Assembly: GCF_022009635.1 (NCBI RefSeq)
Contig: NZ_CP091716.1
Coordinates: forward strand, 4,727,001-4,791,000
DNA: 64,000 nt
Direction of reading: 5' to 3'
Source of the DNA: Variovorax paradoxus
GTDB lineage: Bacteria > Pseudomonadota > Gammaproteobacteria > Burkholderiales > Burkholderiaceae_C
The translations under genes and the position numbers were made by a program. Numbering within the stretch: position 1 is the stretch's first letter; every line of letters starts with the position of its first letter. Below the pieces are notes generated by a model that made no database searches, was not told where the DNA came from, and worked only from the letters and a program-made list of their open reading frames with translations. Of the stretch, positions 25,363 through 37,300 are shown in pieces.

Positions 25363-28300
25363 CTAGCGTCCGCGCGGCAGGCCGCGGCGCTCGTTCTCGC
25401 TGAGCTTTGCGATCTGCGCATCGGTCAGCGCCCCGTGCCCCACCATCTGGATGAAGCCCGACGGGTCGTAGCTCGCCTGCTCCGCCGGCTTGCGCCTGAC
25501 TTCGCCCCCGCCCGGCGCGCCGCCCGCGGGCTCGTCGCCGAAGCCCAGCACGCGCACCGTGAACACCGACGGCAAGGCCTGGCGCTGCGCCGCGCGTTCG
25601 CGCTGCAGCACGTCCTGCGCCGCCGCCGATGCCTGCGAGGCCGCCGCGCTGGCATTGCTCAGCGCGCCGACATTCACCGACGCCACCATCGGCAGCCCGG
25701 TGCTCTTGCCCTGCACCTGCACGTTGTCGGCGTTCACCACGTGCAGCGCGGCCAGGTTCACGTTGCCCGACACGCGGATGCCGGCCTCGCCCGCGTCGAT
25801 GGTGCCCAGCGGCGCGATCAGGTCGATGTCGCCGGCCGGCACTTCCGGAATCGGGTTCAGCGTGGCAATGCCCGCGCCGGTGCTCGGCACGTCCGACGAC
25901 AGCACCACGTTGCCCCAGCGGTCGTACACCCGCTTGGGCGGCGTGTAGACCAGCGTGGTCTTGGAGCCCCGGCCGGCGTTGATGTCGCCCTCGGCCGACC
26001 AGCCCAGCACGCCGCCGCCGAAGGTGGTCATGATCCGGCTCTGGCCCAGCAGGATGCTGCCCAGCGAGTACAGCGAGATGTCGCCCGCGCCCTGCGTGAT
26101 GACGCCCGGAATCAGCGTGCCCACCGCCTTGGGGGCTGCGCCCTCGATGCCGAACACCTGCCGCCCGCCCGGCGTGAGCAACGCGATGTCGCCGCCGAAC
26201 AAGGTGTTGATGCCGGCCGAGCCGAACATCGTGATGTCGCCCTTGTAACTGGTGCCCGGGAACAGCGACGCGATGGTGTTGCGACCGCGCAGGTAGCTGC
26301 CGTAGCGCACGCCGTTCTCGTCGTTGTATTCGCGCCCGCCTTCCCTCAGCTCGGCGAAGTACACGCCGCGCAGGTAGCTGCGCTGCTGCTCGGGCGGCAG
26401 CGCATTGAAGAAGGCAAGCGCCTCCTGCGCACCGCCGTTGCCTACGTAGCCCTGCGACGCTTCGAGCCAGTTCACCAGATACAGCTGGCTGGCCTGCCGG
26501 TAGTCGTTGGCCAGCACGCGGCGGGGCTTGCCGGCTTCCGCGTCCAGGCTGGCCTGGCGCTGCGCCATCCAGGCGGCGGCGCCCTGCTCGTCACCGCTGT
26601 AGCCGTATTCGGCGCGCAGCCAGTCGGCCAGCCGGAGCTTGCCGTTGTAGTTCTTCACCACCTTGCCGGGCTGGTCTGCCAGCGGCTGGCCGCTTTGCAT
26701 CAGGTTGGCCGGGTCGAGGTAGCGCTGCGCGAAGCCCGCGTAGTCGGCTCCGCCGGCGCCCACGCCGGCCAGCATGGCAATGCTTGCGCCTGGGCGGCTG
26801 TCGCCCGGCACCACCGACCCCAGGCTGCTGACCGAGGCCTTGTTTTCCATGCGGATATCGCGGCCCGCCGTGATCTCCAGCGTGCCGGGGCCGGCCACGT
26901 TGAAGGTGCTGAACAGGATGTCGCGGCCCGCCGAGACCACCGAGATGTCGCCCGGCTTCCGATGCACGAACAGGTTGCCGGTGCCGAGGAACGAAGGCTC
27001 CTCGAAGCCCGTCACCACATCGGCCTGTCCGATCGGCGTGCCGCTGGAGACGATGTCGCGCCCGGCCATCATCCACACGGGCTGCGCGCCGTCGTACCAG
27101 GTCTGGCCCTTGCGCATGACGTCATCGTTCGTGAAGCGCATGACGCGCCCGCTGCTCACGCCGATCAGGTCGCCGTGCACCGCATAGAAGCGCGCAGGCG
27201 CGTTGCCCACCGCCTCGCCCGACACGGTGTCGGCGCCGAATGCGAACAGCGGGCGGCGGGTGGCGTCGCGCAGCCTGTTGCCGCCCGAAAGGTTGCCCAC
27301 CCCCGTGCCGTCGCTGGCCGTACCGGTGAAGCCCGGATGCAGCGGCGTCGCCAGCGCCGCGGCGGCCGCGCCCGACTGGCTCACGGTGTTGCCGCCCGCG
27401 TAGATCGAATCGCCGGCCAGGAACTCCAGCCTGCCGTTGGCCGAGGGCGCCAGCAGCAGCGCCGTGCCGGAGCCGGTGCCGATGGCGGTTGCCGCGTCGC
27501 CATAGAAGAGCGAGCCGCTGGCCGCCACCGCGCTCAGGATCGAGGGGTACACATACGCGGAGTCGGTCGCGGCGATGCCCGAGCTGCCCGTCACCGGCAC
27601 GAGGTTGCCGCCGCTGCCCAAGAGGTTGATGGCGGTGTTCGGCGTCCACAGGCTGAACCAGCTCTTGCCCTGGCCCGACAGGCCGTTCGCGCTGAACGGC
27701 GTGGCGTTGGGCAGGCTCTCCCGCGTCGGGTCGATCACGCCCTTGACCACCAGGTCGCCGCGCGTGCTCACCGTGTAGCTGGCGTCTCCCGGCGCCAGCA
27801 CGATGCCGCCTTGCGCCATGCCGCGGGTCGCGGTGTAGGGGTCGAAGGCACGGGTCTCGCGCGGCGACTGCTGAAACGAGGACGTTCCGAAGGTCAGGGG
27901 CAGGCTGCCGATGCTGCCGGCCTGCAGCTGCACGTCGCCCCGCAGGTTGACGACCACGCCGTTGAGCGCGGCGTTGACGTCGCCGCCGTCACCCTGGAAG
28001 AACGGACGATCGAGCGGATTGAGGGCGCCACCCACGCGCAATTGCACGTCGCCGCCGCCGGTCAGGCTCAGGCTGCCGTCGGCCAGCACGCGGCCGGTGC
28101 CGCCCACCGCCAGCACGATGCCCTGGCTGCGCTGGTTGTCGGTGAAGCCCTCCAGCTTCACGCCGCGCCGCGTCTGCGTGCCCGCGTTGCCGCCCACGTC
28201 GACGAGCAGATCGCCGCCGCCCAGCGTGCCGAAGCCGGTGAAGCCGAGCAACTTGTCGGCCACGCCCTTGCCGCCGCCTGCATAGGAGCCGAAGTTGATC

Positions 28301-31300
28301 CACCACGCCGTGGCCTGGTCGCCCGCGCCGCCGAAGGTGCCGCCCGTGCCCTGGCGCCACAGCCAGTTGCCGATGGCGCTGCTGTCGAAGCCTTTGTCGT
28401 CGGGATTCGGGCGCCCCGCGCCGGAGCCCGAGCGCGTCAGCATGATGTCGCCGCTCAGGTCGCCGCCCACCTTGAGCGTCAGGTTACCGCCGGAGGCCGG
28501 ATACCAGGCGCGCGCCAGGCTCTGCGCGCCGCCGTCGACGAACTTCTCGTAGCCGCCGTCCACGTCGTTCAGCACCGTGCCGTTGGGGCCCACCGCACGC
28601 GGCAGGTTGTAGGGGTCGCCGGGCCGCGTGGCCTGCGAAGAGGCGCCGGCCGTGTACACGCCGAAGAGCGAATCCATGCGCAGGTTGCCGGCCGCCCGCA
28701 GGTCGAGATCGGCCGTGCCGGTGCGCACCACGCTGAAGCGCACGCTGGCCGGCGTGGGTGCGTATTCAGGCTTGTTGGCGGAGACGCAGTAGGTCGGCGT
28801 ACCCATGCAGAAGTCGTCCACGTTGCCGACGATTGCCGGGTCGACCGGGTCGCCGAGCTTGACCACGATCTCGGCCTCCGCCAGTTCGTCCACCGCTTTC
28901 TGCGACCAGCCCCAGGCGCTCTTCAGCACGCAGTAGGCCGGCGTACCGGCGCAGAGCGCCTCGATCGTGCCCGCGCCCATGTCCTCGAGCCACTGCGCGT
29001 CGATCGGCTCGCCGGCCTTGACCTCGATGCCGATGGCGGCGAGGTCGTCCTGCGCGAACTGGGTCCACAGCTGGGTGCCCTTGGGCGGCAGCAGCTTGCC
29101 GAACAGCCCGTAGTGGCTGTCCGCCAGCCGCAGGTTGCCCTGGCCCGCCGCCGGATGCACCTGCACGATGCGGTTGTCGGCCGCGTCCAGGTCCGCGCCG
29201 GCCAACAGCCGCACCGACCACGACTGCGAGCCCTCCGGCAGCATCGCCGCCGCGGCCCACAACCTGCCGGCGCCGTCCGGGCGCAGGTTCACCGAGTCCA
29301 CGCCCTCGGGCAGCTTGATGTCGGTGCCTGCCGGCAACACGGCGCCCAACGGCAGCGTGACGGCGCCGTTCATCACGTACTTCCTGCCGTCGCCCGGCAG
29401 CGGCACGCCCTTGGGCCACACCACGCCCGACAGCGTCGCGTTCGAAGGCAGGCGCATGCCGGCTCCCAGGCGCGTGCCCACGGGCAGCGTCACGTTGGCG
29501 CCGCTCACGATGCTGCCCGCCGCATACAGCAGCGCGCCCGAGGCGTCGCGCACGTCGGCGCTCAGCACCGTGCCGGCCTTGAGTTCGAGCGGCGCGGCCA
29601 GCACGCTGGGCGCCGGAATCAGCTGCCCCACGTCGAAGCCGGCCGCCCTGATCGGCAAGTCGTAGTTCAGCGTGACACCGCCCTCGAAGACGGTGCCGTC
29701 GGCCAGCACCACGCCGCCGCGCGGCACCACGACATCGCCGCCCAGCAGGTTGGTGCCCGGCAGCAGCAGCCAGCCGCGGTCGTCCTGCGTGGCGGGCGGC
29801 GGCATGAAACCGTCGTTGATGCTGCCGAAGATGTCGAGGTTGCCGCCCGCGCGGATGGCCAGCTTGCCCACTTCGCCCGAGCCGTACACGCCGGTCTTCT
29901 GCGTGTGCGGGTTGGCGCTGGCATAGCGGTAGCCCGACAGGTCGATGTCGCCCTGCACCACCATGTCGCCGTCGGGCGTCCTGCTGACGATTTCCACGCC
30001 GGGGCGCAGGTGGAAGGCGTCGGCATAGCGCGCGTTGTTCAGGCCCGCGAGCCTGCCGTTCATCAGCGCGGTGTTGGCCAGCGCGTTGTCGATGAAGGCG
30101 GTGCTTTTCAGGTGCTTGGCGTCGAGGTAGGCCTGGTCGATGACCTGGTAGGGCCGGCCGCTGGCCGCCGTGTCGGTGCCGAAGCGCGCGTCGTCGTAGC
30201 GCCAGGTGCCGTTCACCGCGATGGAGCGCGCGCCCTCGATGGCGATGCTGCCGCTGGCGTCGATGCGGATGTCGCCGCTGGTCTCGCCGGTGCGGCCCGC
30301 GTTGAGCTCCAGCGTGCCGCGCGCCATGCCGTCGTTCTGGCCGGGCTCGCCGCCCGCCTTGGCGTTGGTGCCGTGGCGCAGGTCGATGCGCGCGCCCGAA
30401 GCCAGCGTGAGCTGTCCGTTGTTCGACGTGAGCTCCACCATCGCGCGGTTCGGCGAATCGATGATCTTGCCGTGGCTGTCCACGCGCAGCGTGCTGCCGT
30501 GCGCGTCGAGCACCGCGCTGCCGGCCAGCGTGAGGCTGTTGCCGGCGGCCAGGTTGATGCGGCCCACGCGCTCGCCGCTGGCGTCGATGGTGCCGGTCAC
30601 GGTGAGGCTGCCCTTGTCGAGCGACACGTTCACCTCGCCGGCCTTCACGCCGTTGCCGATGGTCAGGTCGCCCTGGCGCAGCTGGAAGCTGCGCGCGCCG
30701 AACACGCCGCCGTCGTTGAGCCGCTGGTTGAGCGCCGCGAACTCGGCGTCGCCGAGCTGCCGCGCGCGCACTTCCACGCTGCCCGCCAGGAACGGCACCA
30801 GCGTGCCGCCCGCGTCGTAGCGCCCGCTGCTCGCGCCGAGGATGCGGCCCTGCAGGTCCACCACCCCGGTGGATGCGCCCGCCGCGTCGTCGAGCGCCAT
30901 CGCCTTCAGCGTGCCGGCGCGGTTGTTCTGCGCCGAGATGTCGATCACCGAGCCCGCCGCCTGCCGCAGGTTGCCGTGCAGGCTCTCGAGCACCAGGTCG
31001 CCGCCGGCGCTGTACTTGGTGACGTCGTTGAAGGCCAGCTTGCGGCCGGCCAGGTCGAGCACCGCGCGGTCGGTCAGGGTGAGGTCGCGCTCGGCGCTCA
31101 CCGTGAGCTTGCCGCTGGGCAGCGCGACGGCCGTGTCGAGCGTCACGTCGTGTCCGCGCAGGCTCAGCTCGGCGCCCAATGCCGCGTCGCCGGTGGCGGC
31201 AACCGCCGCACCCGAAGGCGCGGACACGCGCAAGGCGCCGCCGGCCGTGATGCGGTTCACCGAACCCGCCTCGCCCGTCAGCAGCGGCGCCACGATGTTC

Positions 31301-34300
31301 AGGTTGCCGCCGCTGTACGCGTAGCCGTTGCCCGCGTCGTAAGCGCCCTGCGACTGGTAGACCGAGAGGCTGCCCTTGTGATTGGCGCTCACGCGCTCGC
31401 CGGCCTTCAGGTTCACGTCGGCGAAGCCCAGCACCAGGCGCGCGGTGTCGTCCCGGCCGCTGGGCTGGCTGTTGGGGCCGTAGCCGAACTCGATGCGCTC
31501 GGCCTCGATGTTCAGCGTGCCGCCGCCGGTGCCCGCGCCGCCGCTCGCCACCGAGGTGGGCGCCGTGTTCATGCTCTGCCACACCAGGCGGCCGGTGCGG
31601 ATGGTCGCCACGTCGTCCGCGCCGCCCTGGCCGTAGATGGCGGGCGTGGCCAGCACCAGCTGCGCCATCGTCGACTTGCCGGTGGCGGGGTCGAGGGTGT
31701 CCAGCGCGGCGGTGCCGAAGAAGTTGACGCCGCCGCTCGCGCTGAGCTCCAGCGTCTCGAGCGCGGGTGCGCCGTACTGCCGGTCGCCGCGCAGCAGGCG
31801 GTCGAGCACGCTCTGGCTCATGGCCAGCCCCGGCGGCAGCGTGTTGTTCGCCGCGGCGGCGGCCAGCACCGCGTTGTCGCCCACGTTGATGCCGCGCACC
31901 GCCAGCGTAAGGTGGCGCGTGCCGTAGCGCACCGCGTCGCCCATCTCGAAGCGGTCGGGCGTGACCATCGCGATGGTGCCTTCGGAATACAGCTCGGTCT
32001 GGCCGCTGCACGAGGCGCTGGAACACACGCCGACCTGCAGGCTGCGGTTGTCCCGCGTGCCCTCGCTCGCCGGCACCGGCAGCGTGCTCACCCTGCCGTT
32101 GGAGACCATCAGCATCTGGCCGCTCGCGTCGTAGACGAAGCCGTCGGCCGCGTCGTAGGCCGCCTTGCCCCGACCGATGGTGTTGATATGCGCGCCCTGC
32201 TCGACCACCACGCTCAGGGCCGACTCGGCGCCCGTGCCCACCACGCCAAGGAACACTTCGGGCGCCGAGAGCACCGCGCCCTGGCGCACCACCACGCTTT
32301 GTATGTTGTCGCCGGTCTTGACGACGCTGCCGCCCTGGCCGTAATCGGCCGCCTGCAGGCCGCCGATCACCAGGCGCGACACGTTCATGCCGCTGAGCGC
32401 GCCCGCGTCATACGTGACGCCCTTGAAGCCCGGCGTTGCCGGGGCGCCGGCGGCGACGACCTCGAGGCCCGTCGTCGCGCTGGAGCCGTCGGCCGTCACG
32501 GAGCCGCCCCGGCCGCCTTCGGCCGGCTGGAAGCGGGCGATGCCGGCGAAGCGGAAGGCTTCCGCCCCCGCACCGGGCTCGAGCCGCAGATGCAGGTTGC
32601 GCGCATCCGCCGGCAGCATGGCGCGCGGCACGCCCACGCGCAGCGCGTCGGCGCGCACGAAGTCGGCATAGCCGGTCTCGTTGTATTGCGAGTAGCTGCG
32701 CAGCACGTCGGCCGAAGTCACGATGGCCTGGCGGAACAGCGTGTCGCCGATGCCGGTGCGGCCCACGCCCAGTTGCGCGGCGGTGAGCCACGAGCCGTTG
32801 CGCATCGCCTGGGTGCCGGTGGACGCGCCCAGGCCGGCCGCGCCGTTCAGTTCCACGCGGAAGGCGCCCTTCTGCAGCGCATAGGTCGAGGGCATCAGCG
32901 TGTAGGTGCCCGCGGGCAGGCCCGGCACGCCGGCGCCGATGGTGATCTGCTGGCCCACGAGCGGATCGACCGCGCCCTTCTCCGCACCCGTGGGCGCCAC
33001 GGCCGGCTGCACGCCGGGCACGACGGCATACACCGGGTTGGTCGCGAGCCCCGGCAACGTGAAGCCGCCGTTGGCGCCGACCTGCATCAGCGGGCTGAAG
33101 CGCGCGTCGGTCGAGCCGCCGCGCCCGCTCACGAAGCCCGTGCCCGTGAGGTTGCCGCCGCCGGACAGGTCGAGCGTCGCGCCCTCCTGGCCCTGCACGC
33201 TGGCCCCCATGAAGCTGAGACCGATGGTCAGGTTGCGGTTGAAACTATCGCCCGCGCCCACGCCGGTGAGCGTGACCTGCTTGCCGTTGTACAGATAGTT
33301 GATGCCGTCCACCGTGCCGCCATAGGGCATGCTGAGGCCCTCGCCGCTCACGGACGTGACGCTGCCCGGCAGCAGCCTGGTCTGCGTGGTGAGCGCGTCG
33401 CCCAGCGTCAGGTGCCCGAGCGGCGTGCGCACCACGCCGCCCTGCTCGATGACGTCGGCGCGCATCGTCAGGTCGCCGAAGGCCGAGTACGGCACGGCCG
33501 GCGTCGTGCCGGTGCCCTCGATGCGCAGCCTGGTGTCGGGCCGGTACTTGCCGTCCCGGCCCATGCCCGCGGACACCAGCGCCACCACGCCCGTGGCCGG
33601 GTAGATCTGCGCGGCGCGCAGGGTCAGGCTGCCGGGCACGATCAGGCTGGTGGAGGTGCCGACATCGAGCCGGCCCTGCAGGAAACGCAGGTCGCCGGTG
33701 CTGTCCAGCGTGACCTGGCCGAAGGCCGCCAGATCGAGCACGGGCGATTCGCTCTGGCTGTCGAGCATGGCGACCTTGCCGGCAACGCCGAAGCCCATGC
33801 CGTCGCGAACATCGATCAGGTCGCCCGACAGCGTCAGGCGGGTGCCGGACGGCACGCGCGCCACGCCGCCCGCGGCGGAGGGTGCCCTCAGCACTTCGCG
33901 CGTGAACGAAGTCATCGACCCGGCCAGCCGCACATACGCGCCGGACAGCGCCACCTGCGCGTCGTCGGGGGCGCCCTTGCCCAGCGCGAGGCCACCGGCG
34001 TAGATCTGCAGGCTCTGACGCATGCGCAGGTCGAGGCCGTCTTCGAGCGCGAGCGTGGAGCCGCTGAACAGCGAGAGGTTGTCGAAGCCGCCGCGGCGCA
34101 CCGTGTCGGCGCCCAGGCGCGCCTGGCCGTATTCGAGTGCGCCGTCGTCCACGCCGGGCCGCAGGGTGTCGGGCGCCAGGGGCGCGCCCTGCTCGTTGCC
34201 GAGCACCAGCACGCGATGCCGGCGCACCCGGTCTTCCGCCTGCTGCAGCGGGTCCAGGTGCAGGCGCAGGCCCGGCGTGTCGAGCGCCACGCTCAGCGTG

Positions 34301-37300
34301 CCGCCGGCCGCGCGCTGGCCGCCCGCGAATGCGCGCAGCGTGCCGTCCAGGTACAGCCCGTTGTACGACGCGAGCGAGATGCTGCCGCCGTTGCTGGCCA
34401 CGTCGGTGGCGCCCATGCCGGGCACGTCGAGCACCGCGTGCGTGCCCGATGCATCGAGCAGCGCGCCCGGCCGCACGACGATGAAGTCCTGCGTCGCGGT
34501 CGCCATGCCGCGCGCCGTGTCGATCTCGCCGCCGATCAGGATGCTGCCGCCGTCGCGCACCAGGCCGTAGCGCTTGCCGTTGACGTCGGTGGCGGTGGCC
34601 GCGCGCGCCGAGACGTCGAGCACCGCCTGCTCGCCGATCCAGATCGAGCGCGCATGGGCCTGCGCGTTGGCCTTGTCGGCCTCGAGGTCGCCGAGGTCCA
34701 CCGTCTTCAGCACGATGCGCCCGGCGCTGGCGCGCAGGGTGCCTTCGACCGTGAGCTGGCCGGTGCTGCGCACCTCGATGGCCTGACCGGGGTCGACGTT
34801 GATGGCAGCCCCCTTGCCCACCACGGCCTGCACCGCCTGCAACTCCGTGGCCTGCGTGGTCGCGGTGCCGGCCTGCAGCGACAGGCTCGCGCCCTTGCGC
34901 TGCGTGAGAACGGCCTTGGCGGCGTCTTCCTGGTAGAGCGGCGGCGTCCACGCTTCCAGCGCATCGGCCGGCTTGCCGCCGGTGGCGACGTCCTGCGCGT
35001 TCGCGCCGAAGCGGAGCACCGGCATCGTCACGTCGATCTGCGCGCCATCGGCCACGGTGAGGCCGTGGTTGCCGATGAGCGCATAGCGGCTGAAGCCCTT
35101 GTCGAAGAAATCCGCGCCGAGCATCAGCATGTCGGCGAGCACCGCGCCCGAGGTGTCGCCGACGGCGATGCGGTTGGCCTGCACCGTGAGCGTGCCGCCG
35201 CCGTCCACCCCGTGGCCGCGCAATGCCGCGCCGTCGAGCACGACGTGGCCGTTGCCGCTGTTGAAGCCATCGGCCTCGAGCGTGACGCTGCCGCCCTTGC
35301 CGCCCTGCTGCTTTGCCTTGGCCAAGAGCCCCGCGCCGGAAGACACATCGACCAGGCTGCCGCTGCCCAGCACCACGTCGCCCGTGCTGCGCACCGACAC
35401 GCTGCCGCCGTTGCGATACGCCAGGCCGCCCGCGTCGAGCGGGTTCTTCAGCACGTTGGCCCAGAGGCCGCTGGTGTCGAGCCTGGCGCCGCCCGCGAGC
35501 ACCACCGTCGCACGGCCGTCGGCCGGCGGCTTGATGTAGGTCGTGTCTTTGAGGTAGTTGTTGCTGATCTGCTCGAGCACGTTGCCCAGCTGGATGCTGC
35601 CGCCGTGCGCGACCAGGTCGGCATCGACCTTCACGCTGGGCCCGTAGAGCGTGATGTTGCCGCCGTTGCCCGCCTGCAGCGCGCTCGTGACGGCAATGCT
35701 CTCGGTGGCGGCCACGCGCACCGCGCCCAGCCTGAAGCCGCTGAGCTGGTCGGTGTCGAGGTAGAGCGTGTCGCGGCGCTCGGCCGGCAGCGCGGTCGAC
35801 AGATCGAGCTCCGCGGCAATGGCCTGCGCCGTGTTGCCGAGCACCACGTTCTTGATGCCCGCGGGGTCGAGCCGGCGGTAAAGGGTGCCGGTGCTCTTGT
35901 CGAAGTAGGCGTCGTAGCTGCCCACCACGAGCTGCCCGCGCTGCGGCGCCGCGCCGCTCGACTGCCGGTAGCCGTCGAGCCCGGCCTGCGGCGCCTGCGT
36001 CTGGCGGTCGCCCTGGAAGGTTTCTCCGACGATGTCGCCCTCGAGCACGGCGCCCTTGGTGCCGACGATCAGCACGCCCGCGTCGCGGCCCACGGTGTAG
36101 CCGTTTTCCAGCCGCTTCTGCGGCCCGATCAGCGGGTTGTAGAAGAAGCCGGTGGTGCCCTTGCCCCAGCGCACGTGCTCGTCTTCGAAGCCCTTGTAGA
36201 CGCCGGTGTACTTCAGGTCGCCCGGCGCCTTCGACACTTCGTACAGCCGCCCGTCGGCGCCCTTGAGCCAGCTCTGGTTGATGGTGCCGGTGAGCACGTC
36301 GAGCGTGCCGCCCGACAGGTTGATGCTAGAGCCGCGCTGCGTGACCACGTCGCCGCCGGTGAAGCTCACCGCGCCGCCCTGCGCCATCCACTCGCCCACC
36401 GTGTGGCCCTGCGTGCCCAGGTAGCCGCCGACTTCGAGCAGGCCGCCGCCCGTGTACCAGCGCTCGCCCTGGTAGCCGTTGGTGCCGCCGGGCACGAAGA
36501 CCAGCGTGCGCCGGTCGATCCACAGGTCGTTGTTGTTGAGGTTCTTGCTGTCGCGGTTGAGCGGCGCGTCGCGCTGCTCGTTGCCCTGCACGTTGATCTT
36601 GACGTTGTTCGACTCCATGGTGAGCTTCACGCCCACCGCGCCCGACACGTCGATGCGCGCGCCCTCGCGCACCAGGCTGCGCTGCTTGGCGTCGACCACC
36701 ACCTGGCCGCCGGTGGCCAGCGTGAGCGAGTCTTTCTGGAACTCCACCGTGCCGCCGCTGGCCACTTCCACGCGCGAGAGATCGCGCCGGTCGTTGCCCG
36801 CCAGGCTGAAGTTCTGGCCATCCTGCAGCACGGCCGGCGCCATGAGCGCGGTGCGCTGGCTGTCGAGCGCGGTGGTGCCGCTGGTGTCGAGCACCACCGC
36901 CGTGGTGCTGCCCTCGCCCAGCGTGACCTTGCCGGCGGTACCGACCGCGGCCAGGTGCACCGTGCCGCGCGTGTTCACCGAAGTGCTGGAAAGAATGACG
37001 CCGTTCTGCACCACCTCGCGGCCCGCCAGCGTGACGTCGCCGGTGGGCGCCTGGATCAGGCCGGTGTTGACGACGAGGCCGGCCTTGCTGTCGGCCGCCA
37101 GCGTGACCGCCACTTCATTGCCGCGCGTGGTCGAAGCCTGGTTGCCTTCGGTGCCCACGCCCTTGCGGATGGAAAAGCTGTCGCCGGCCGCCATCAGCGT
37201 CTGGCCGCTGGGCGTGGCGATCTCGCCGGCATTGCGCACCTCGCTGCCCAGCAGCAGCACATAGCCGCCGCCCTGCGTGGCCGAGGTGGGCGCGGGCGTG

